From Candidatus Parcubacteria bacterium (GTDB lineage Bacteria; Patescibacteriota; Patescibacteriia; CAIXNZ01): a stretch of 38,180 nucleotides of DNA. The position numbers and the translations under genes are program-made. The notes below the pieces were generated by a model, which worked only from the letters and a program-made list of their open reading frames with translations, made no database searches and had not been told where the DNA came from. Position 1 is the first letter of the stretch. Every line of letters begins with the position of its first letter. Where the stretch lies: NCBI GenBank assembly GCA_026395755.1, contig JAPLYC010000022.1:1-38180 (forward strand), in the 5' to 3' direction. Shown piece after piece: positions 15,490-21,758 of this stretch.

Positions 15490-16291
15490 TTAACGACTGG
15501 CCAAATATTCCCTCAATGCCTCCTCCCAATTTCTCAAAGGGGGCAACTTAGTATTAATTAAAGCTGAATATGACGGGCGTTTCGCCGGCCTGATATACTC
15601 CTGACTACTACAAGGTAAAACCTTAGCTTCAAGCTTAGCCAGCTCCATTATTTTCTGGGAAAATTCAAACCAACTGATTCCTCCCTCCTTTGTTTCATTA
15701 ATTGCATGATAAACGCCAATCAACGGCATATGTAGGCTTACCAAACTGATCATTAACAACCCTTACTTCTTTCTGCTCTGCGCCCAATTTCAGCATTGTC
15801 TCCACGAAGTTCTTGCCGTTTTTACCGTAAATCCAGGAAGTGCGAATTAAATAATACTTACCACCGATATTTTTTAAAGTCTTTTCACCTGATAATTTTG
15901 ATTCCCCGTAAAAATTAACCGGACCGAATTCCTGGGAATCTTCGCTATATCCCTTGACATTTTGACCGTTAAAAACATAGTCCGTGGAAATATGAACCAA
16001 AATCGCGCCAATTCGTTTAGCGCAGAAAGCCAAATACCCCACTGCCTGATTATTTAATTGCAAGGCCAGATCCTTATGTATCTCACAATTATCAACGGCC
16101 GTATAAGCCGCGCAATTTATAATAATTTGCGGATTTAAGGCTGTAATTTTCTTATCAACCATATTTTGATCGGTAATATCAATTTCTCCCTTATCCCATA
16201 GTGTTAAACTAAAATCAGCCAAAATCTTGACCAAATCCTGCCCCAGCATGCCTTTGGCGCCCAAAATTAATATTTTTGTTTGCTTATCCAT
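15490..16291 (-). pseudogene. rmlD: dTDP-4-dehydrorhamnose reductase, broken by deletion and frameshift
   Basis: Reduces dTDP-4-dehydrorhamnose to dTDP-rhamnose when intact. The frame from the ATG at 16291 reads MDKQTKILILGAKGMLGQDL (Rossmann fold), then HISTDYVFNG, NFYGESKLSGEK and VVNDQFGKPTYAVD. It then shifts into DWRLSCN and stops at 15698. A second frame, already open from 15759, carries the rest: GVYHAINE, then GGISWFEFSQKI, RPAKRPSYSALINTKLPPL and NWEEALREYL, ending at 15490. Compared with family members, the ~18-20 residues normally between the PTY.VD and G.YH motifs are missing, so this is a deletion of several tens of bases plus a frame change, not one miscalled base. An assembly or mapping error is still possible. 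The catalytic Tyr and Lys remain in the first part. Confidence 0.85.
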
Positions 16292-16324
16292 GAATTAAAT
16301 TTATCTTAAAAACTTAAATTAAGC

Positions 16325-16360
16325 AAATAAAAAAGCCTCCTGCCTGCAGCAAAAGGCTTA
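16325..16360 (-). terminator. Intrinsic terminator of the 119-residue protein gene
   Basis: On the minus strand AAGCC (16355-16359) pairs with GGCTT (16333-16337) around a 17-nt loop with its own TGC/GCA pairing. A T-run (TTTTTTATTT) follows. The stem overlaps the stop codon at 16358-16360. Confidence 0.7.
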
Positions 16361-16717
16361 ATCCATTTCTTGATCAAGGAACTCACCAAATGAAGAATTG
16401 TCAAAAAGTTCCTGCCAAAAATTAGTATCGGGAAAATACTGACCAGCCTTAACGATATTAGTCTGCGATTTGTCCCAATCTTCAATTTGCAGATACCAGT
16501 AGGCCAAAAGGCCATAGACAATGGGCAAATCGCCCTTTTTTGATATCTCCAATAACCAAGATTCGACCTCCGAAATCAGATGCGTGAACCTCATACAGGC
16601 AAATTCCGTAAAAAAATCCAGACATTCCTGATCATCAAAATAAAGTTCCATTTTTTCATCAAACTGCTGAATCCTAGTCAGCCATAAATCTTTTTCCGGT
16701 TGCGAAAATGCTGTCAT
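16358..16717 (-). CDS. Small acidic helical protein of unknown function
   Basis: A 119-residue soluble protein, all-helical by appearance and rich in Trp, Phe and acidic residues. It begins MTAFSQPEKDLWLTRIQQFD. A stretch near residues 75-105 (GLLAYWYLQIEDWDKSQTNI) resembles one TPR repeat. The frame extends to a TTG at 16735, but that would place the SD AGGAGGT inside the gene, so the ATG at 16717, 6 nt after the SD, is chosen. It is a self-contained unit: near-consensus promoter, strong SD, gene, terminator. It shares its SD leader style with the gene at 18260-18667. Function unknown. Confidence 0.8.
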   Translation of the reverse strand: MTAFSQPEKDLWLTRIQQFDEKMELYFDDQECLDFFTEFACMRFTHLISEVESWLLEISKKGDLPIVYGLLAYWYLQIEDWDKSQTNIVKAGQYFPDTNFWQELFDNSSFGEFLDQEMD

Positions 16718-16750
16718 GATGGCACCTCCTCTCAAATATCATTATTCACC

Positions 16751-16779
16751 ATTATAGCTAAAAAAATTATAAATGTCAA
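16751..16779 (-). promoter_or_regulatory. Consensus promoter of the 119-residue protein gene
   Basis: On the minus strand, perfect TTGACA (16774-16779) and perfect TATAAT (16751-16756) are 17 bp apart. It is back to back with the plus-strand promoter at 16789; the two -35 boxes form the inverted repeat GTCAAG/CTTGAC. Confidence 0.9.
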
Positions 16780-16788
16780 GAAACAAGC

Positions 16789-16817
16789 TTGACTTTAGCC
16801 TAAAAAGATGCTATAAT
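16789..16817 (+). promoter_or_regulatory. Promoter of the small-protein cluster, extended -10
   Basis: TTGACT (16789-16794), 17-bp spacer, perfect TATAAT (16812-16817) with an upstream TG (TGCTATAAT). The first gene starts at 16852, leaving a leader of about 28 nt with no SD. Confidence 0.9.
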
Positions 16818-16851
16818 GAAATTAATATATTAACAATTAACCGCTAAGAAT

Positions 16852-17352
16852 ATGCCGAGTTTTGAAACAATGAAAAATGAAGAAGGGGAAAAAGTACCTG
16901 GATTAATTCAGGAAAATGAAGCCATGAGCCAGGCTCATCAGGAAGCATCCGGCTTACTAAATACTTTAAGCAGAGAAAGCGCTAAAATGGAATCCGCTAC
17001 CCCGGAAAAATTGCAGGAATATATTGCTTATTGTGAAAAAAGGATCAAGAGCGACCCCAGAATAAAAACTTACCCGGGCTTAGATGAAAGCTATCGTAAC
17101 GCCCAGCGAAAAGCCATGGCCTTACTGGAAGAACAGGGATTTTATTTGGTATCTAAAAAGATTCTAGCGGCCAGAAAGCTGGATCCGACAGCCAAAGCTC
17201 AAGCGACAGAAACAATAATTAAAGATTTGAATTATATGCTTAATGATTGGCAGAAAAAATTTGAAGGCAATGTCTCACCGGCCAAATCCGAGAGGCTTGG
17301 AAAATTAATTTTTGAAACAAAAGCCTTAAGAGATTCACAATTTAACGCATAA
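16852..17352 (+). CDS. Small helical protein of unknown function
   Basis: A 166-residue charged protein that looks wholly helical, with long Lys/Glu/Ala-rich stretches (for example TPEKLQEYIAYCEKRIKSDP and LDESYRNAQRKAMALLEEQG). No signal peptide, membrane segment or recognised motif. The ATG at 16852 is the first start after a very strong promoter; no SD is present. It is the first of four small plus-strand genes (16852-18232) and ends at its own terminator. The C-terminal region (YMLNDWQKKFEGNVSPAKSE) is again helical. Perhaps a structural or regulatory protein; I cannot name a family. Confidence 0.75.
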   Translation: MPSFETMKNEEGEKVPGLIQENEAMSQAHQEASGLLNTLSRESAKMESATPEKLQEYIAYCEKRIKSDPRIKTYPGLDESYRNAQRKAMALLEEQGFYLVSKKILAARKLDPTAKAQATETIIKDLNYMLNDWQKKFEGNVSPAKSERLGKLIFETKALRDSQFNA

Positions 17353-17370
17353 ATAATTTCTATACCGGCA

Positions 17371-17402
17371 AAAAACTCCCCTGCGACGCGGGGGAGTTTT
17401 TG
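17371..17402 (+). terminator. Intrinsic terminator
   Basis: AAAAACTCCCC (17371-17381) pairs with GGGGAGTTTTT (17391-17401) around a short GCG/CGC-containing loop. It is nearly symmetrical and follows the first small gene. Confidence 0.88.
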
Positions 17403-17403
17403 C

Positions 17404-17431
17404 TTTACTTAATAGCCTGATTTGCTATAAT
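17404..17431 (+). promoter_or_regulatory. Extended -10 promoter for the second set of small genes
   Basis: Perfect TATAAT (17426-17431) with an upstream TG (TGCTATAAT), and a modest -35, TTTACT (17404-17409), 16 bp before it. It overlaps the end of the preceding terminator. The first downstream start is at 17461. Confidence 0.7.
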
Positions 17432-17460
17432 ACAATCAACATTATTATTAATATCTAAAC

Positions 17461-17625
17461 ATGGATCCTCAAACAAAACTGACAAAAGTGCAAGCCATAA
17501 TAAAGCGTTTCGCATCTAAAATGTCTGTGCTTGCTGCCCAAAAAAATAAAGTAATCGCCACGGCTCAGCAATCAAATGATTCCGATGCCCTGGCTCAAGC
17601 CCAGGAAAAAATAAAAAACTTATAA
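17461..17625 (+). CDS. 54-residue hypothetical small protein
   Basis: The ATG at 17461 lies about 23 nt after a predicted transcription start, and the frame stops with TAA at 17623-17625. The protein begins MDPQTKLTKVQAIIKRFASK and looks like an amphipathic helical polypeptide with a Lys-rich first half and a Gln/Ala/Asp-rich second half. There is no SD, signal peptide or known motif. Support comes from the promoter spacing, its place in a run of four small genes and the tight gap to the next start; no homology was available. Confidence 0.5.
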   Translation: MDPQTKLTKVQAIIKRFASKMSVLAAQKNKVIATAQQSNDSDALAQAQEKIKNL

Positions 17626-17638
17626 CTAATACAAAACT

Positions 17639-17761
17639 ATGAACAAAAAAATTGCCGAGAAAAAAATAAAAAAAATCGAAAGAGTGATAAAAAAATTCAA
17701 CAAAAAACTGGAGAAATTCGAGAAAAAAAAGATTAAATTATTGAAAAAAATTAATAAATAA
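17639..17761 (+). CDS. 40-residue lysine-rich small protein
   Basis: ATG at 17639, TAA at 17759-17761. It begins MNKKIAEKKIKKIERVIKKF. Eighteen of 40 residues are Lys, with Ile, Leu and Phe spaced to give an amphipathic helix, so it is extremely basic. That suits nucleic-acid or membrane binding. A poly-A-rich tract could give such a frame by chance, but the regular hydrophobic spacing and the position, 13 bp after one small gene and 27 bp before another, argue for a real gene. No SD. Confidence 0.45.
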   Translation: MNKKIAEKKIKKIERVIKKFNKKLEKFEKKKIKLLKKINK

Positions 17762-17788
17762 GCAAATTTAATAATCAATACTAAAAGT

Positions 17789-18232
17789 ATGAACCCAGAA
17801 TCTCAAAAAACTCCCGAGGCGCAAAAACGCGAACAAATGGTCGTTAATGAACAAGCACTCGCTTCCATGATCGATGTGCCTTTTGAAAATTTTTTAGAAA
17901 CTATCAAGCATGGGAATCCAAAGAACCCCGAGATCGCAAAAATAAATAAAGAGGCAACCGCTGAATTTGATAATTTTTTAGATGATTTAAATCAAGAAAT
18001 GCAAGCTGAGGAACAAGAAAAACCCCAAGCCAGCCCTGAGAATCTAAAACGTATTATGAATACAGTTAAGCGCGCCCTGGAAAGAAGAAAAGCAGAAGCT
18101 GCTTTTGCTATTGCTGAAGCAAATGCGGGCATCAAACCCGGCAGTCCCGAAGCAGCAAACATGGCCGCAGCCCAAATGGCCGCCTGGGAAGACAGAGCCT
18201 CTCAGCTAAGAAGACAAAAGAGACCTCAATAA
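17789..18232 (+). CDS. Small helical, Ala/Glu/Gln-rich protein of unknown function
   Basis: A 147-residue hydrophilic protein starting MNPESQKTPEAQKREQM. A disordered Pro/Gln/Glu-rich start is followed by acidic helices (about residues 45-80) and a basic, Ala-rich helical end (VKRALERRKAEAAFAIAEA and on, finishing RRQKRPQ). No family recognised. It is the last of the small plus-strand genes, 27 bp after the Lys-rich gene, and probably shares the promoter at 17404-17431. It ends at a bidirectional terminator. Like its neighbours it has no SD. Confidence 0.72.
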   Translation: MNPESQKTPEAQKREQMVVNEQALASMIDVPFENFLETIKHGNPKNPEIAKINKEATAEFDNFLDDLNQEMQAEEQEKPQASPENLKRIMNTVKRALERRKAEAAFAIAEANAGIKPGSPEAANMAAAQMAAWEDRASQLRRQKRPQ

Positions 18233-18240
18233 AAATAAGA

Positions 18241-18271
18241 AAAGAGATGAATCAAGTGTTCATCTCTTTTT
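18241..18271. terminator. Bidirectional intrinsic terminator
   Basis: AAAGAGATGAA (18241-18251) pairs with TTCATCTCTTT (18259-18269), an 11-bp stem with a 7-nt loop and a T-run after it. It closes the small-protein cluster, and its right arm holds the stop codon of the minus-strand gene at 18260. Confidence 0.88.
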
Positions 18272-18667
18272 GATTTGTATTTCCACGCCATCGGTCAATG
18301 ATACCGCAGAAAAATCAAGAAAATAATCCGCAAATTTCAGCTGTTCTTTACTCGCCATTTTTTGAGCCATTTTATGGTAAAGCTGATATAGTTTCAATAC
18401 CTCAAAATAACGGCTGACCAGCTTAGCGGGCATTTTCAGTTTAAGCAGATAATGCCCGGGATCAGTATCGTAAAATTTGATTTCCAGCTCATGGCCGATT
18501 TCAACAAAAAATTCAGGAGAGCCCTGATTCACCACTGAATCAAAAAGGCTGAAAATCTCATTGAAAATCACGTCTGTTTGCCTATCTAGTTCCTGCTCGG
18601 TTTGCCCCTCACTTTTAAGGAAAATATACGTAATAACAAAGAACATCAGCTTTTCTGCGTAATTCAT
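18260..18667 (-). CDS. Small protein of unknown function
   Basis: A 135-residue protein starting MNYAEKLMFFVITYIFLKSE. The first ~18 residues are hydrophobic but look like a buried helix rather than a clear signal. The middle is acidic with aromatic residues (IFSLFDSVVNQGSPEFFVEI), and the end is basic (EIQIKKR). The frame can be extended to a TTG at 18691, but the SD AGGAGG lies 6 nt before the ATG at 18667, so that start is chosen. It is another self-contained unit: consensus-like promoter, strong SD leader AGGAGGTGGCAC, gene, terminator. No known family; size and layout resemble the gene at 16358-16717. Confidence 0.8.
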   Translation of the reverse strand: MNYAEKLMFFVITYIFLKSEGQTEQELDRQTDVIFNEIFSLFDSVVNQGSPEFFVEIGHELEIKFYDTDPGHYLLKLKMPAKLVSRYFEVLKLYQLYHKMAQKMASKEQLKFADYFLDFSAVSLTDGVEIQIKKR

Positions 18668-18697
18668 GTGCCACCTCCTCACTAAAATCAATATGTT

Positions 18698-18726
18698 ATC
18701 ATACTCCTAAAACAGGAGATTGTCAA
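18698..18726 (-). promoter_or_regulatory. Promoter with an inverted repeat in its spacer
   Basis: On the minus strand: perfect TTGACA (18721-18726), 17-bp spacer, TATGAT (18698-18703). The spacer contains CTCCTGTTTTAGGAG, a 5-bp inverted repeat between the boxes, which could be an operator. It drives the gene starting at 18667. Confidence 0.82.
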
Positions 18727-18728
18727 TG

Positions 18729-19217
18729 TTATGTTTTTTTACCTTTTTTAAGCAGGCTAGTAATTTTAGTTATAATATTGCGGCTTTCCATAATCTTGCG
18801 GTGATGGTAATCCAAATAAAGCAGCCAGCAGGCAACCAAAACGCCGGCTGAATCTATCAAAACATCGCGGTAGGTTCCTACCCTGCCGGGAATAAATGTC
18901 TGGTGATATTCATCAGAAGCCGCATATAAAACCGTAAAGATAAAAGCCCAGCCAATATCCCAATAAATATGCCTTTTCTCAGTTTGGCGCAAAATACGAA
19001 AAATCAGAAACGCTAAAACTGCAAATTCAAACATATGCGCCATTTTGCGCAATAAAAAATCCCAAATTGTCGGCGAAGTAAAGACATTAAGTGATTTTGA
19101 AGATAAGTAAAAAATTGCCAGCATCCAGAGAATCAAAGTCGCGTACTTTTCATATTTCTGAAAATGCTGATGGCTAATTAGCATCTGGATTTTAAGTTTA
19201 GCTTTTCGTATAAACAT
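18729..19217 (-). CDS. VanZ-like membrane protein
   Basis: A 162-residue integral membrane protein with about four transmembrane helices (around residues 27-40, 64-76, 86-104 and 122-136). VanZ family features are visible: the conserved K-H-x-x-E-F pattern in LLRKMAHMFEFAVLAFLIF, then YAASDEYHQTFIPGRVGTYRDVLID-like residues 100-125 holding the DExxQ..PGR..xxxDxxxD signature. VanZ proteins are linked to teicoplanin resistance in enterococci, but most bacterial homologues have no assigned role, so resistance should not be assumed. It ends 3 bp before the promoter of the next gene and has no evident SD. Confidence 0.85.
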   Translation of the reverse strand: MFIRKAKLKIQMLISHQHFQKYEKYATLILWMLAIFYLSSKSLNVFTSPTIWDFLLRKMAHMFEFAVLAFLIFRILRQTEKRHIYWDIGWAFIFTVLYAASDEYHQTFIPGRVGTYRDVLIDSAGVLVACWLLYLDYHHRKIMESRNIITKITSLLKKGKKT

Positions 19218-19224
19218 AAGAGAT

Positions 19225-19350
19225 AATTAAGCACCAAATTACAAATTACGAGCTCCAAATAAATAGCAAGGTCAAAATTCCAAACTACAAACTATTTCAA
19301 ATTTTAAATTTGCGATTTGAAATTTATTTGCTATTTGTTGTTTGATATTT
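19225..19350. repeat. AT-rich low-complexity spacer with self-similar words
   Basis: The gap before rmlB is built from variations of words such as CAAATTACAAATTACGAG, ATTTCAAATTTTAAATTTG and TTTGCTATTTGTTGTTTG, with local inverted symmetry. No gene or terminator is seen. Similar word-like spacers occur at 1338-1410, 29671-29755 and 36540-36630. Confidence 0.5.
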
Positions 19351-19355
19351 GTGAT

Positions 19356-20363
19356 TTATTCGCCGTATTGTTTCTCATAATATTCCTGGTACTCTCCGGA
19401 TTTAACCCGTTGCCACCAGGCCTGATTGTCATTATACCATTCAATAGTTTGCATTAAGCCTTCATGTAGGCTGAGTAATGGTTCCCAGCCCAATTCCTGC
19501 TTAGCCTTGGCATAATCCATGGCATAGCGTAAATCATGGCCCGGCCTGTCCTTGACATACTCTATCATGTCCTCTCCCTTACCCATCAAACTTAAAATTT
19601 TCTTAGTCAAATCAATATTTGTAATTTCGCTATTTCCGCCCAGGCAATATGTCTGCCCGATTTTGCCTTTTTGAATAATAAAATCAATACCGCGGCAATG
19701 GTCAGTCACGAAAATCCAGTCGCGCACATTTTTGCCGTCGCCGTACACCGGCACTTTCTTATTTTCCATCAGATTGGTAATAAAAAGCGGAATCATTTTT
19801 TCCGGAAAATGATAGGGGCCGTAATTATTGGAACAGTTGGAAATAGTAATTGGTAACCCATGAGTATGGTAATAAGCTCGCACTAAATGATCAGAAGCTG
19901 CTTTTGACGCCGAATAAGGGTTACGGGGATTATAATGAGACTTTTCCGTAAATGCCGCGCCGTCAAGGCTTAAATCGCCAAAAACTTCATCAGTGGAAAC
20001 ATGATGGAAGCGCACTCCCCCGTTATTTTTGGCCGCATCCAGCAAAGTCATGGTACCTTCCACGTTTGTGCGGATAAAATCCCTGCTGGACATCACGGAA
20101 CGATCCACATGCGATTCTGCCGCGAAATGGACAATAATATCAAGCTTGTCGCTTACCAACCCATTAACTAGCTCAAAATCACAAATATCACCCTGTACAA
20201 ATTTATAATTAGGATTTTTCTCAATATCCTTTAAATTTTCCAAATTCCCGGCGTAGGTCAGTTTGTCCAAATTAACTATAAAATCATCCGGATGGTTAGC
20301 CAGCCAGTAACGAATGAAATTGGAGCCGATAAACCCGGCGCCGCCAGTAACAAGTAATTTCAT
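19356..20363 (-). CDS. rmlB: dTDP-glucose 4,6-dehydratase
   Basis: A 335-residue NAD-dependent enzyme, second step of the dTDP-rhamnose route, cytoplasmic. Extended SDR features are plain: GGAGFIG near residue 7, the HFAAESHVDRSV motif near 79, the catalytic STDEVFGD with Thr124, Asp125 and Glu126, and Tyr150/Lys154 in YSASK. Downstream are NCSNNYGPYHFPEKMIPLFI and the substrate-binding GDGKNVRDWIFV and RPGHDLRY. Length and order match the family fully. The ATG at 20363 starts MKLLVTGGAGF, without SD. It is separated from rmlA and the broken rmlD by about 3 kb of unrelated small genes, so the pathway is scattered. A REPIN-like element lies just upstream. Confidence 0.97.
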   Translation of the reverse strand: MKLLVTGGAGFIGSNFIRYWLANHPDDFIVNLDKLTYAGNLENLKDIEKNPNYKFVQGDICDFELVNGLVSDKLDIIVHFAAESHVDRSVMSSRDFIRTNVEGTMTLLDAAKNNGGVRFHHVSTDEVFGDLSLDGAAFTEKSHYNPRNPYSASKAASDHLVRAYYHTHGLPITISNCSNNYGPYHFPEKMIPLFITNLMENKKVPVYGDGKNVRDWIFVTDHCRGIDFIIQKGKIGQTYCLGGNSEITNIDLTKKILSLMGKGEDMIEYVKDRPGHDLRYAMDYAKAKQELGWEPLLSLHEGLMQTIEWYNDNQAWWQRVKSGEYQEYYEKQYGE

Positions 20364-20380
20364 AATATTATTTTATATTT

Positions 20381-20432
20381 ATACCCCACTTTAGTGGGCA
20401 ACCGTCCGTAGCCTGCTAAAGCAGGGCATAAA
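20381..20432. repeat. REPIN-like inverted pair (CTTTAG core), copy 2
   Basis: CCCACTTTAGTGGG (20385-20398) and CCTGCTAAAGCAGG (20412-20425) are inverted relatives. Read from each outer end, both follow the pattern TTTAT-R-CCC...CTTTAG...GGC. The spacer is short. The core is shared with the pair at 15391-15477. It lies between rmlB and the deoxyribosyltransferase-like gene. Confidence 0.72.
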
Positions 20433-20435
20433 TTT

Positions 20436-20891
20436 TTATTTAATTAATTTTAAATCTCCGCTAATCACGATTGGCATCATGCCTTTTATCTCCTCATAAT
20501 AGCTAACTCCGTCAGGAATTGAATTATAAAGATAAATCGGCTTATTAAGCCAGAAAGCCACGCCGATTTCAATTAAGGTATTGCCTCCAATATAATTAAC
20601 GATACCATTCTTGTCATAATTTAAGACCAAAATAACTTCAGCCTTATTTACCTTGTCCAAATGCCACTTAATCGCTTGTTCCTTTCGCTCCCAAACCCAG
20701 TCAATATTTTCTCCCTTATCCACCATTTCTTTACGAATACGATAATACTCTTCAACCGGAATCATCCGACCTTCCTTATTCGGGACTTCATGAGGCGGAG
20801 TCAAAACTTCATAACCAAGGTTTTCTAGCGCTTTCTTGACTTCTAAAATCTGCGGATAAAATTTAATTGAGGCGCAAATAGTAATGATCAT
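20436..20891 (-). CDS. Nucleoside 2-deoxyribosyltransferase-like protein
   Basis: A 151-residue cytoplasmic protein with a Rossmann-like start, MIITICASIKFYPQILEVKK, and the pattern of nucleoside deoxyribosyltransferase-like folds. These are an ICASI-type loop, a helix with ALENLGYEVLTPP, a central NKAEVILVLNYD and the late GGNTLIEIGVAFWLNKPIYL motif, where the Glu is the usual catalytic or binding residue. The family exchanges or hydrolyses bases of deoxynucleosides or nucleotides; the exact substrate is not visible. Its start overlaps the stop of the upstream acetyltransferase by 4 bases, indicating translational coupling. Confidence 0.72.
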   Translation of the reverse strand: MIITICASIKFYPQILEVKKALENLGYEVLTPPHEVPNKEGRMIPVEEYYRIRKEMVDKGENIDWVWERKEQAIKWHLDKVNKAEVILVLNYDKNGIVNYIGGNTLIEIGVAFWLNKPIYLYNSIPDGVSYYEEIKGMMPIVISGDLKLIK

Positions 20892-21343
20892 AATCTTATA
20901 TCAGGTTTTCGATATATATATTTAACCTTATGAAAATCTTTTTCATAGGCTGAATTGCTGATTTTTTCCACGCCGGGCATTTTTTCTGCCGCCCGTATAG
21001 AAGCCTTGTTATCCAAATCAATAGTCAAAACCACCTGGGGCAAATTTAGTTTTTCCATTATTTGATCAGCCAATTCCCTGGCCAATCCCTGTCCTCTATA
21101 TTTTTGATCGACAACATAATGAAGAACGTTTTGATCTTTACCCACGTCATAAACTCCGACGATGCCGATTTTTTCTCCGGCCGTACTCAGCCCCGTAAAA
21201 TATCGCTGATTTTTATACGCATCATTACCGAGTGCAATCCAGCCATCCTTGCCTTCCAGCGACTCAAAATATTCCTGATCAAAATCAGCCAAGTTGCCGA
21301 CTTGTATTTTTTTATATTCTTGTACTGGATTTTCAATAGTCAT
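20888..21343 (-). CDS. GNAT family N-acetyltransferase
   Basis: A 151-residue cytoplasmic acyl-CoA-dependent transferase. The acetyl-CoA loop appears as QKYRGQGLARELADQI (motif A: Q/R-x-x-G-x-G/A) after the beta strand NVLHYVVD. The next strand and helix, VVLTIDLDNKASIRAAEKM, complete the core. The acceptor molecule cannot be told from the sequence. The start follows one base after the release-factor-like gene stop, and the end overlaps the deoxyribosyltransferase-like gene by 4 bases, so these genes form one operon. Confidence 0.85.
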   Translation of the reverse strand: MTIENPVQEYKKIQVGNLADFDQEYFESLEGKDGWIALGNDAYKNQRYFTGLSTAGEKIGIVGVYDVGKDQNVLHYVVDQKYRGQGLARELADQIMEKLNLPQVVLTIDLDNKASIRAAEKMPGVEKISNSAYEKDFHKVKYIYRKPDIRL

Positions 21344-21344
21344 A

Positions 21345-21752
21345 CTAATACTGATTAATATTTACTTTACCTCTTAATTTCTTTTTTTCTCCAATCCTCT
21401 TTTTAAATTGAATCCGTTTTTCTTTGGAACTTTTAGTCGGCTTAGTTGCAATTCGTTTTTTCACCGGAATCAAGGCCCAGTTAACCAACTGATTCAATCG
21501 ATTAATGACTAATTCCTTATTTTGCGCCTGGGAACGCTCACTTTGCGACGACATAATCAATTCACCCTTAGACGTAAGCCTACTATGCAGCTTATGCACT
21601 AACAAATGTTTTTGTTCCGGATTTAATGTCTGAGAATTATAAACATCCCAGCGCACAGTGGCTTTGGTTTCCACCTTGTTAACGTTCTGTCCCCCATTTC
21701 CCCCGCTCCGGGAAAAAGTGATTTCTAATTCATTTTCCGGGATTGTAAACAT
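21345..21752 (-). CDS. arfB: Ribosome rescue factor, peptidyl-tRNA hydrolase ArfB-like
   Basis: A 135-residue protein with the release-factor catalytic motif GGQ in SGGNGGQNVNKVETK (near residues 17-31) and no stop-codon-recognition domains. The basic C-terminal tail (KKRIATKPTKSSKEKRIQF and on) is the type that inserts into the empty mRNA channel of stalled ribosomes. Together they define the ArfB/YaeJ/ICT1 family, which frees nascent chains from non-stop ribosomes. Length is typical (about 140). It starts 6 bases after the HIT gene and is part of the same minus-strand operon. Confidence 0.9.
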   Translation of the reverse strand: MFTIPENELEITFSRSGGNGGQNVNKVETKATVRWDVYNSQTLNPEQKHLLVHKLHSRLTSKGELIMSSQSERSQAQNKELVINRLNQLVNWALIPVKKRIATKPTKSSKEKRIQFKKRIGEKKKLRGKVNINQY

Positions 21753-21758
21753 ATTATT

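Noticed and set aside
18729-19217. Annotation of the VanZ-like gene as a glycopeptide-resistance gene
   Set aside because: VanZ-like proteins are widespread without resistance, and no vanA/B/X-type neighbours are present.
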